Notes: generated from the letters alone by a model not told the origin. DNA of 5,649 nt from Candidatus Fermentibacterota bacterium (GCA_016928395.1 JAFGKV010000274.1:1-5649), one strand, 5' to 3'; positions 1 to 5,500 are shown, counted from the first letter of the stretch. Numbers and translations: made by a program.

Positions 1-1
1 G

Positions 2-919
2 GGAGCCCAGGCTCCCGGCTGGCCCGTGACGCTGCCGGGTGAGGTCTGGACTGAGCCCGTAGTCGCCGATGTCGATGCGGACGGTGTCGTGGAAATCCTC
101 GTCGCATCCAAAGGCTCGGTGTTCATGGTGGAACTGGATGGCACGTTGACAACGGTGCACACCGGATCCCCACTGGTGCGGTCCGCACTGCTCGCGTTGG
201 ACATGAATGGTGACACGACCCTGGAAGCGATCTTTGCCACCAGCGACATGAAGGTGCACGTGATCACTCACGAAGGAGTTCACGTGTCTGGATGGCCTAA
301 GACTTTGCAGGGCTCATCCCTCACGGGCCTGTCCGCCGCAGACCTCGACGGCGATGGATTGCCCGAGCTGTTGTGCACCACCGATGGGGGAAGGGCATAC
401 TTCCTCGATGGCAATGGACTCATGCTGGCCCCCTCTCCCATACAACTGCCGAGTGCGCCGTCGTCACCGCCGGCATTGGCCGACCTTGACTCCGATGGCG
501 ATCTCGAACTCGTGGTGGGCACCAATGCCGGCATACTCGCCCTTGATCACAAGATCGAGGGCACCCGCCCGATCTGGGCTACGCACCGCGTCAATGTGGA
601 GCGGACTGGGTTCTACGTTCGCGATACGGCGTCGGCGCCCCCTGAGGCGACGCCACACCCCCGGGTCACCCTTCTGTCGATTACCCCGATTCCCTCGCGG
701 GATCATGTCGTGATCAGATTCTCGTCGCCTGCCGGTAAGCTCGCACACATCGACTTGCACGACCTGACGGGCCGGCGGGTCCTGGCCCGAACCATCCGCG
801 CATCCCGTACGGTGTCAGAGGAGAGTGTACCTCTGGGCGCGCTGGTACCCGGGGTCTATCGGGTTGCGGTGCGAGCTGAAGGAGCAACGTCCTCGGGTAT
901 TGTCCTGCGCCTTCCCTGA
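2..919 (+). CDS. FG-GAP/VCBS repeat protein with C-terminal sorting-type domain (5' partial)
   Basis: This is the C-terminal 305 residues of a probable secreted or surface protein. The frame is open to the left edge: the codons before the GTG at 26 read GAQAPGWP, matching the later SGWPKTL, so that GTG is internal and the true start lies outside the window. Four calcium-loop blades are visible: DVDADG (about residue 23), LDMNGD (66), DLDGDG (114) and DLDSDGD (161), followed by a W...RTGFY closing segment near 192-205. Residues about 221-305 resemble a FlgD-like/T9SS type A sorting domain (IDLHDLTGRRV, then VPGVYRVAVR). In known families the blades form an integrin-like beta-propeller and the tail directs export or surface attachment. 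The ligand or enzymatic role cannot be told from this part. The gene ends with TGA and converges on the memo gene. The family is confident; the secretion route is inferred. Confidence 0.9.
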   Translation, partial: GAQAPGWPVTLPGEVWTEPVVADVDADGVVEILVASKGSVFMVELDGTLTTVHTGSPLVRSALLALDMNGDTTLEAIFATSDMKVHVITHEGVHVSGWPKTLQGSSLTGLSAADLDGDGLPELLCTTDGGRAYFLDGNGLMLAPSPIQLPSAPSSPPALADLDSDGDLELVVGTNAGILALDHKIEGTRPIWATHRVNVERTGFYVRDTASAPPEATPHPRVTLLSITPIPSRDHVVIRFSSPAGKLAHIDLHDLTGRRVLARTIRASRTVSEESVPLGALVPGVYRVAVRAEGATSSGIVLRLP

Positions 920-1000
920 TGGGAGCCCAGACAACGCGTATCCCGCGGCTCTGCGCAGCAGCTTTGCCACGAGGGACCGCCCGGGAAAAGCTGCGCGAGA

Positions 1001-1016
1001 GCTGAGGTCACTCAGC
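1001..1016. terminator. Hairpin in the convergent intergenic gap
   Basis: GCTGAG and CTCAGC form a perfect 6-bp stem around a GTCA tetraloop, 82 bases past the stop of the upstream (+) gene and 60 bases past the memo stop on the other strand. There is no T-run on either side, so it is not a canonical intrinsic terminator. Its position between convergent genes suggests a weak bidirectional terminator or mRNA 3' end stabiliser. A second, imperfect pairing (GCGCAGC near 953-959 with GCTGCGC at 990-996) lies just beside it. Confidence 0.35.
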
Positions 1017-1032
1017 CTCGACGCCGTCTCTG

Positions 1033-1080
1033 CGTAATACCTAACTCCGTTCGATCCCCGCATGGAGTAGAGGCATTACG
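1033..1080 (-). terminator. Long stem-loop spanning the memo stop codon
   Basis: The arms at 1033-1042 (CGTAATACCT) and 1071-1080 (AGGCATTACG) pair over 10 bases. Inside them, ACTCC (1044-1048) pairs with GGAGT (1064-1068), leaving a 15-nt loop. In minus-strand RNA the outer stem is continuous, with one G-U wobble; in plus-strand RNA the same position is an A-C mismatch. The structure therefore fits the memo transcript better. The memo UAA (1078-1076) lies in the 5' arm. No U-tract follows, so a role in 3' end protection or factor-assisted termination is as likely as intrinsic termination. Confidence 0.45.
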
Positions 1081-2275
1081 AGAAAGCGACGCCGGCGAAT
1101 GACACTGCCGACCGGGTGGCCCCCTCATGCCAGATGTGGTAGTCAATGACCCGGCCATGCATGTCGGGGAACAGCTGCATGAGCAGGGCCAGTGTCGAAA
1201 GCCCGCAGACATTATACCGGTCACCGACTTCACGGGCTTCACGCCACAGCTCTTCCACCGATCCCGCACAGAGCGCCTCGAGCAGGCGCTCATCGTGACC
1301 TCGAGACTGAGCCTCGATGACTGAGGCCGGGGCATCGTCGCCGAACTTGGGACCTATGTGGGAGAGATCGACACCGGCGATCACCAAGGTCTGTTCGTCC
1401 ACAATCTCACCGAGAACCTCCACAAAGGCCGCCACACCAGGAATTTCTGCGGGGTGAATGACCCTTGACAACCATTCAGAGACCGAGCCACACAGTATGG
1501 GCACCAGAGGTACCGGTCCCGGGATGACGTGGCGGAGGAAGAGCACCTGGAACTCGATTGAGTGTTCTATTCGGTGCGCGAAGTCGTCGGGTGCCAAGGC
1601 GGGGGGGCCAACCTGTCGTAGTCTCTGAACAGCCTCGGTGTCATTGGCAAATCCGCCCAAGGGTGTCTCGTAGGCCTTCGAGCTCACCGAGAAGAGCCCC
1701 TGTTCGAGTGCATGCCCGGTCCCAAGCACCACCAGCCGCGATGGAGTCATCCCGCGGATAAGCGAGTAGATCTTGCCATAGGTCCTGGCGCCTACGGACA
1801 GATTGATATGGGGAGCAACGATCCCTCGAACCGTCAGGCCATTTGGGGTATGGTCTCCCCCGGTCGGCACCATCCGCTCTATCATGTCGGCGACACCGGC
1901 CCGGTCTGCGGGGTATGCGGTCCCCGCCAGCGCCGGAGGTCTAACCGCCAGCGCGGCGAATTCAGTCTTGGCCTCGACAAGCCGTGCCGCGTAGCGTTCG
2001 GTCTGCAGCAACAGGCGCCGGTCAAGCTCCTGCACCAGGGCACGGACCTCGCTCTCCAGAACGATCCGATGGCCCCCCGCCCGCATCAGGGCAAGCTGAA
2101 GGTCGCGCATGCTGTGCCTGCCGTCAAAGAGCGAAAGCAACGGGGCAGTCTCTGCGTTCAGGAGTATCACATCATCCTGCGGGGAGAGGCCATCTTTGAC
2201 CGCGATCACCATCCTGCCCTGGTACTGGGCCTGCACCAGTTGGATGTCCGTGCGTAGCGTGGGGAGCGTTTCCAT
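1076..2275 (-). CDS. Memo-family protein (AmmeMemoRadiSam system protein B) with N-terminal PqqD-like domain
   Basis: A 399-residue protein of the Memo family, which shares its fold with LigB-type class III nonhaem-iron dioxygenases. The Memo domain begins at VRPPALAGTAYP (about residue 111). The expected metal and active-site motifs are present: APH (His156), LGTGH (His188), EHSIEFQ (Glu237/His238), GVDLSH (Asp303/His306) and VCG (Cys357). Residues about 40-95 (LSLFDGRHSMRDLQ ... EVRALVQELDRRLLL) look like a PqqD-type winged helix, an addition to the roughly 270-300-residue core. I chose ATG 2275, with a weak GAGA 6 nt upstream, over a longer frame from TTG 2335 that would run into a tandem repeat. 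In many prokaryotes Memo is encoded with AMMECR1 and a radical SAM enzyme; neither is in this window. The reaction is not established; a metal-dependent oxidoreductase role is inferred. Confidence 0.9.
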   Translation of the reverse strand: METLPTLRTDIQLVQAQYQGRMVIAVKDGLSPQDDVILLNAETAPLLSLFDGRHSMRDLQLALMRAGGHRIVLESEVRALVQELDRRLLLQTERYAARLVEAKTEFAALAVRPPALAGTAYPADRAGVADMIERMVPTGGDHTPNGLTVRGIVAPHINLSVGARTYGKIYSLIRGMTPSRLVVLGTGHALEQGLFSVSSKAYETPLGGFANDTEAVQRLRQVGPPALAPDDFAHRIEHSIEFQVLFLRHVIPGPVPLVPILCGSVSEWLSRVIHPAEIPGVAAFVEVLGEIVDEQTLVIAGVDLSHIGPKFGDDAPASVIEAQSRGHDERLLEALCAGSVEELWREAREVGDRYNVCGLSTLALLMQLFPDMHGRVIDYHIWHEGATRSAVSFAGVAFS

Positions 2276-2317
2276 GTTCTGTCTCACGGGCAGAGAGGCT
2301 CTTGAGGCCTGGATACA

Positions 2318-2349
2318 AACGTGGAGGGGCCGCAACGTGGAGGGGCCGC
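2318..2349. repeat. 16-bp perfect tandem duplication upstream of memo
   Basis: AACGTGGAGGGGCCGC occurs twice head to tail, without mismatch, 43-74 bases upstream of the chosen memo ATG. It lies where a promoter or operator would be expected. It could be a paired protein-binding site or a recent slippage duplication; the sequence alone does not decide. Confidence 0.8.
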
Positions 2350-2434
2350 CTCGCGCAGTGTGGAGTGTCTCGAGCCTTCGGGATCCTCACCGCTAATCGA
2401 GCGGGTGGGAAGGTCCTGCGTGAAAGAAATCACA

Positions 2435-2457
2435 CCTCGTGTCTCCACTGGACGAGG
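2435..2457 (-). terminator. Possible terminator after the unrecognised gene
   Basis: CCTCGT (2435-2440) and ACGAGG (2452-2457) form a 6-bp stem with an 11-nt loop. Read on the minus strand, the stem is followed by a moderately T-rich TGTGATTTCTTT. It lies about 120 bases past the stop of the gene at 2580-3287. Stem and tail are both modest, so this is a weak call. Confidence 0.3.
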
Positions 2458-2579
2458 GAAGGTGCGGATCACGGCGTATCTTGCCTTGATTCGCCCAGCC
2501 TGTGCGAGCATCCCGTCTCCCTGCACCCCTCCCGCTCGACACTGGGGGATCAATCTTCCAAGACAGGCACTGCTCCTGG

Positions 2580-3287
2580 TCAATGCGTACACAGGGTGTA
2601 CCGCGCTATCGCCACCAAAAACCGCACATGGAGGCAGGTCGATAGGAAATCGGCAGCCTTCTCTGCAGTGGCCTGATCCTCGAAGCGCGCCACCATGAGC
2701 CCTGAGCTCCCCCTGGGCGAAGAACAACCCCGCGGATCAATGAAAAGGACAAATCGCCGTTCACGGCTGTCGGCAGGATGGAAGCCCTCAGCCCGGAGCA
2801 GCTCCACACACCCAGCGGCACACTGCACGTGCATCGATGTCGGCGATTCGGTTGCATAGAGCTTCTCCATGGTATGGACAAAGTGTCCGTACGACCAGAG
2901 TACACCCACATGATAGGGGTCAAGCGCTGGGGCGCTATACAGAGGCGAGAATTTCCCGGTGTCCGTGTAGAAGAAATGCAGTTCGGACGAAGGCCCGGCC
3001 TTGTCGAAGGGGCGTTCACTCAGGAAGCGGTCGACCTCCGGCATCTCGGCCGCCGTAAACCAACACCCATCATCGTTGACCAGGCCCGGAAGAGCTGCCC
3101 AGGAAATGGTTTCGGGCTCGTCCATAAGGCTTTTCAGATGCGCGATGAGCACCGCGGAACGTCCCAGTCGACGTACATAGTCGTCTTCCGCCAGCAACGC
3201 GTGGGCAGAGTCCTGGATAATCTGCAGCAGCACGGGGATCTCAGGATTGGGACGAGGGGCCAGCAGCCCCAGAGTCTTCTCTCTCAC
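2580..3287 (-). CDS. Unrecognised 235-residue protein
   Basis: I do not recognise this family. The start chosen is GTG 3287, because AGGAG lies 9 nt upstream (3297-3301). A GTG two codons earlier is only 3 nt from AGGAG, and a longer frame from ATG 3398 would overlap the candidate promoter. The N-terminal third is helical-looking, LLQIIQDSAHALLAEDDYVRRL at about residues 20-41 (split here as LLQIIQDSAHALL then AEDDYVRRL). The middle is rich in aromatics and histidine (HFFYTDTGKF near 104, LDPYHVGVLWSYGHFVH near 122). The C-terminal third has a strand-like RFVLFIDP (about 178-185) and then a helix-like DQATAEKAADFL (about 204), an order that could suit a small alpha/beta domain. Six cysteines include CAAGC (156 and 160), but there is no full zinc or FeS signature. 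No signal peptide or membrane span is seen, so it is probably cytosolic. Confidence 0.72.
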   Translation of the reverse strand: MREKTLGLLAPRPNPEIPVLLQIIQDSAHALLAEDDYVRRLGRSAVLIAHLKSLMDEPETISWAALPGLVNDDGCWFTAAEMPEVDRFLSERPFDKAGPSSELHFFYTDTGKFSPLYSAPALDPYHVGVLWSYGHFVHTMEKLYATESPTSMHVQCAAGCVELLRAEGFHPADSRERRFVLFIDPRGCSSPRGSSGLMVARFEDQATAEKAADFLSTCLHVRFLVAIARYTLCTH

Positions 3288-3296
3288 GGACACCCT

Positions 3297-3301
3297 CTCC
3301 T
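3297..3301 (-). promoter_or_regulatory. Shine-Dalgarno AGGAG that decides the GTG start
   Basis: On the minus strand GGAAGGAG precedes two closely spaced GTG codons. The AGGAG core is 9 nt from GTG 3287 and 3 nt from GTG 3293, so the second GTG is the better initiator for the unrecognised protein. Confidence 0.55.
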
Positions 3302-3382
3302 TCCGATCTGAGCGACGGGATCGGCCGCCGATGTTGAGGTAAGTCGACGGCGTGGCAACGCGGGGAGACGCCCGTGGACTCC

Positions 3383-3411
3383 TATGTAGGGGAATCACCG
3401 GCGTCCGTCAA
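3383..3411 (-). promoter_or_regulatory. Candidate sigma70-type promoter for the unrecognised gene
   Basis: On the minus strand TTGACG (3411-3406) and TACATA (3388-3383) are separated by exactly 17 bases. The -35 box matches the consensus at 5 of 6 positions, the -10 box at only 3 of 6. Transcription would begin near 3376, leaving a leader of about 90 nt before GTG 3287. Confidence 0.4.
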
Positions 3412-3426
3412 GATCATGGAATCGTG

Positions 3427-3458
3427 GACGAATGGATGAATGGACGAATGGATGAATG
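3427..3458. repeat. Octamer tandem repeat (GAYGAATG x4)
   Basis: Four head-to-tail 8-bp units alternate GACGAATG and GATGAATG, which makes two perfect copies of a 16-bp unit. The array sits between the candidate promoter of the unrecognised gene and the transposase remnant. It is a slippage-type microsatellite and could vary in copy number. Confidence 0.85.
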
Positions 3459-3510
3459 GAGACTGGGCCATCCACTTCACTCCAGTGACCACACCATGTA
3501 GTGCCTCGGT

Positions 3511-3900
3511 ATGCTTGAGGTTGAGAACTACCCGAGATCGCTGCAGGAGCTCACCGAACGATTCGCGACTCAGGACGCGCGCGTGCAGTGCTTGGTAGCG
3601 CTTTGGTGACCCGAAGGGTTCGTGTGTCCACGCGGTCAGGGCCGAGATGGTGCAGGCTGATGAGAAGTACCTCGGCGGGAGGAAGGCAGAGAAACGGGGA
3701 CGAGGTGCGGGAGGCAAGGTTGCGGTGGGGATTGCAGTGAAAGACACGGAGCTCAAAGCCATCGGGCGCATGCGTCTGGGAATGTTGCCGGACGTAACGT
3801 CAGACTCGTTGGCTGCCTTCATCCAGGAGGCCGTTGCCTCCCGGCAGCGCGGTAGTCACCTATGGCTCGCAAAGCCGCAGGAGTTCGGCCACCCGAAGTG
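3511..3900 (+). pseudogene. Decayed IS1595-family (ISXO2-like) transposase
   Basis: ATG 3511 opens with LEVENYPRSLQELTERFAT, then W, a stop (TGA 3607-3609), then PEGFVCPR. This matches the IS1595 N-terminus, usually ending RWPEGFxCPxCG. CGG to TGG and TGG to TGA transitions would explain the W-stop pair. Right after CPR (about 3633) the zinc ribbon is lost and the frame changes. From 3647 it reads VQADEKYLGGR, the first catalytic Asp region (Asp at 3659-3661), then KRGRGAGGKVAVGIAV and LPDVTSDSLAAFIQEAVA. Around 3839 one extra base seems present: the next frame reads PGSAVVTYGSQ, where the family has VxTDG, so the second catalytic Asp appears to be Tyr (3861-3863). The end near 3900 is approximate, and no clear terminal inverted repeats were found. 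The alignment is from memory of the family. It is non-functional and lies beyond the 3' end of the glycosyltransferase gene, in antisense orientation. Confidence 0.75.
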
Positions 3901-3955
3901 GAGAGCCCTGTATTGGAATAGTGCCGCGCAGGACCGCTGGATCACGTCTGTGTGT

Positions 3956-4990
3956 CTACGGCGTACCCAGGTGAGCCTTCAGCCAGGCAATGCGGTCAGG
4001 AGGGCCCTTGAGGCGTTCGCTCCAATCCGGTGCGGGGTTCTGGAAGTACCCTTCATGGCGCGTGGTGATAACGCCTTCCAGCGAATCGAACGGGCGGTTC
4101 GCGACAAACATCTCGTCGAAGAATACCGGGTAGTTGTACCCGTCAGGCAGCAATGTCATGCTGTCACGGGAAACGGTGCAAAGGATCGTCGCGCTGAGTG
4201 CTGCCTGGTGGAGGAAGATCGCCTTGAACTTGTCTGCCCGACACCAATCGACGAAGACCGAATCCCGATACAGCACGGGGAAGTCTTTGGCCCACTGCCT
4301 GAGAAGGCCGGCCTCTGGGTTCACCACCAAGAGCCCGGCATTGAAGTAGGGACGCAGAACCTTGCCGTCAGCCACCGTGGGCATGGGAAAGACCGCACGG
4401 GGCGGGACTTCGAGCTTTTCATACACCCGTTCCCAGAACTCGTCCAGCGGCGCATCATACACTGATCCGATGTTCTGATGCATGACGGGTCGATACGCCA
4501 GAGTTCCGGAGGTCAGTTCGAACCCCGTGGGTTCATCGAGTATGATCGTATCTTCATCCAGGTAGACAAGGGTCGTCGCATGCCCTTCGGCCTCTCCCTC
4601 GGCCTGCGCAGCGGCAAAGACCTTCCGCGAGAAGGGAAACCGCAGCGCATCGTCCGGGGCCTGACTCACGCGGAAATCCACCGATAGCTCGCGGAAGCTC
4701 TTCTCCGCCTTGCCATCCAGGGGAATGAGTGTGGGCGGAAGGTAAACCCTGACCGGTGCCTGGTGTAGCTTCCCGCCGAACGCTCGGAGACTCTCCACCA
4801 TGAGACGAATATGATCCAGGCCTGCCCGGTGTTCGGTGAAGGTCGCAATGAACACCGGGAACATGGGCGTCTGTGTCGTATCCCGGGTGCTGAGCTCAGA
4901 GCTCGACATCATTCCCTCCTCGCAAGAGCCGGGTGGGTGTGCTACCGTGATCAGTACTGATGTGGCGAGAGCGGTAACGGCCATGCGCAT
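3956..4990 (-). CDS. GT8-like glycosyltransferase, possible signal peptide or signal anchor
   Basis: A 344-residue protein with a GT-A nucleotide-sugar transferase layout. The first strand is FPVFIATF (about 44-51). YLDEDTIIL (143-151) carries the DxD metal/nucleotide-sugar motif (Asp145 and Asp147). YFNAGLLVVNPEAG (215-228), HQAALSATI (261) and LLPDGYNYPV (280) follow in the order typical of family GT8, with RHEGYF (His312) near the end. It probably transfers a sugar from a nucleotide sugar to an unknown acceptor. ATG 4990 has AGGAGG 5 nt upstream and gives a short hydrophobic N-terminus (MRMAVTALATSVLITVA) with no good lipobox. ATG 4909 also has AGGAGG at 5 nt and gives a 317-residue form without this segment; the GT fold begins only after that point. 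Either start, or both, may be used. It is not tightly linked to another gene. The fold is confident, the exact family less so. Confidence 0.82.
   Translation of the reverse strand: MRMAVTALATSVLITVAHPPGSCEEGMMSSSELSTRDTTQTPMFPVFIATFTEHRAGLDHIRLMVESLRAFGGKLHQAPVRVYLPPTLIPLDGKAEKSFRELSVDFRVSQAPDDALRFPFSRKVFAAAQAEGEAEGHATTLVYLDEDTIILDEPTGFELTSGTLAYRPVMHQNIGSVYDAPLDEFWERVYEKLEVPPRAVFPMPTVADGKVLRPYFNAGLLVVNPEAGLLRQWAKDFPVLYRDSVFVDWCRADKFKAIFLHQAALSATILCTVSRDSMTLLPDGYNYPVFFDEMFVANRPFDSLEGVITTRHEGYFQNPAPDWSERLKGPPDRIAWLKAHLGTP
4915..4920 (-). promoter_or_regulatory. Internal Shine-Dalgarno for a shorter glycosyltransferase form
   Basis: AGGAGG on the minus strand lies 5 nt before ATG 4909 (and 2 nt before the adjacent ATG 4912), inside the reading frame that starts at 4990. 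It would give a 317-residue protein without the hydrophobic N-terminus. Confidence 0.5.
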
Positions 4991-4995
4991 TGTTC

Positions 4996-5001
4996 CCTCC
5001 T
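4996..5001 (-). promoter_or_regulatory. Shine-Dalgarno for the long glycosyltransferase form
   Basis: AGGAGG on the minus strand lies 5 nt before ATG 4990. This is a near-ideal site and is why 4990 was preferred over the longer frame from 5026, whose first codons would run through a hairpin. Confidence 0.6.
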
Positions 5002-5024
5002 GGGAGCTGGATCGGGGAACTCCC
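5002..5024 (-). promoter_or_regulatory. Leader hairpin abutting the glycosyltransferase ribosome binding site
   Basis: In minus-strand RNA, GGGAGUU (5024-5018) pairs with AGCUCCC (5008-5002) over 7 bp, with one U-G wobble and a 9-nt loop. The stem ends directly at the AGGAGG before ATG 4990. Such a stem could limit or protect access to that site. No known riboswitch fold is recognised. Confidence 0.35.
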
Positions 5025-5256
5025 ATGTGGCCCGTTCATCCATCGAAGGTAACGAACCTGCACGCAAGCGCAGCAAGAGCCATGCCTCGACGTTCTGCCT
5101 CCAGCCCTCGAATGTTACCGCCCTGGCCCCGACAGGTGCACTCGTCCGGAAGCGGACAGAAAATCACCATCACGGACGAGGGCGGAGGCCATCCGGGTTC
5201 GCTCCACCGTGAGTGTCCCGGCCTTCAGGTGTAGGCTGCAACTTCAGGCAAAGCCG

Positions 5257-5279
5257 CCCGCAGCATCCAGCGCTGCGGG
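5257..5279. other. Perfect 8-bp GC-rich hairpin
   Basis: CCCGCAGC and GCTGCGGG flank a 7-nt loop (ATCCAGC). A second hairpin (GGAGC/GCTCC, 5282-5295) follows three bases later. The pair could be an orphan terminator or a REP-like structural element. Neither has a T-tract. Confidence 0.4.
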
Positions 5280-5348
5280 ACGGAGCGGACGCTCCCCCTC
5301 ACGGCGAAACGGTGGTGCGGTGTTTTCACGTTCGACTGCCCGGTTCGA

Positions 5349-5378
5349 CGATTGCGATTACGATGGCGATAGCGATAC
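5349..5378. repeat. Hexamer tandem repeat (CGATNN x5)
   Basis: Five consecutive units read CGATTG, CGATTA, CGATGG, CGATAG and CGATAC. The CGAT core is invariant and the last two bases vary. It lies in DNA with no supportable gene. Confidence 0.7.
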
Positions 5379-5500
5379 GAACCCGGAACCGCCGGCGACC
5401 ATGACAGCGTAGGAGGGCCTTCAGGCCCGACAGGGGCGGCGTGTCGCGGCTGATAACGTCTCCGTTTGCCAGCCCTTGGGTGCGGGGCGGTCCTGAGAAC

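Larger units (their letters stand above)
2276..2579. other. Gene-free stretch between the unrecognised gene and memo
   Basis: These 304 bases separate two minus-strand genes. They hold a 16-bp tandem duplication (2318-2349) and a hairpin (2435-2457). I see no convincing -35/-10 pair for memo. The reading frames that cross this stretch on either strand look like compositional shadows, with no recognisable domain and no good ribosome binding site. Confidence 0.6.
5025..5500. other. Gene-free stretch with GC-rich hairpins
   Basis: No reading frame here has a recognisable domain together with a ribosome binding site. It holds CCCGCAGC/GCTGCGGG (5257-5279, 8-bp stem, 7-nt loop), GGAGC/GCTCC (5282-5295, 5-bp stem), GGGCCT/AGGCCC (5415-5428), and a hexamer repeat at 5349-5378. 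None of the hairpins has a T-run, so they are not canonical terminators. The stretch also serves as the leader region of the minus-strand glycosyltransferase, but no clear promoter was found. Confidence 0.55.

Noticed and set aside
1-930. GGGAGCCCAG at 1-10 and again at 921-930, as flanking direct repeats of an element
   Set aside because: Ten-base matches are expected several times by chance in a window this size, and the first copy lies inside coding sequence.
1044-1068. TTCGATCC resembling a tRNA T-loop
   Set aside because: The flanking bases do not form a T-stem, and no acceptor, D or anticodon arm can be folded. The segment is better explained by the memo stem-loop.
1712-2257. A 181-codon plus-strand frame opposite memo
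   Set aside because: It lies fully within the memo coding region on the other strand, shows no recognisable domain and is rich in Arg, Pro and His, as expected of an antisense shadow in GC-rich DNA.
2284-2727. A 147-codon minus-strand frame overlapping the unrecognised gene and the memo leader
   Set aside because: It overlaps the better supported gene in another frame, crosses the tandem repeat and hairpin, and has no domain or Shine-Dalgarno that I can see.
1076-3287. A full AmmeMemoRadiSam cassette
   Set aside because: Only the Memo component is recognisable. The neighbouring unrecognised protein has neither AMMECR1 features nor a CxxxCxxC radical SAM motif.
3382-3822. A 146-codon minus-strand frame across the octamer repeat and transposase remnant
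   Set aside because: It is antisense to the IS1595-like remnant and its FIHSSIHPFVH stretch derives from the octamer repeat.
3647-4465. A 272-codon plus-strand frame taken as one gene
   Set aside because: Only the first 65 or so codons match a transposase. From about 3956 it runs antisense through the glycosyltransferase gene, so the rest is a shadow.
5209-5412. A plus-strand frame with DCDYDGDSDTN, like a calcium-binding or thrombospondin-3 motif
   Set aside because: The acidic motif comes entirely from the CGATNN hexamer repeat. The rest of the frame is Arg/Ser/Pro-rich with no ribosome binding site or domain.
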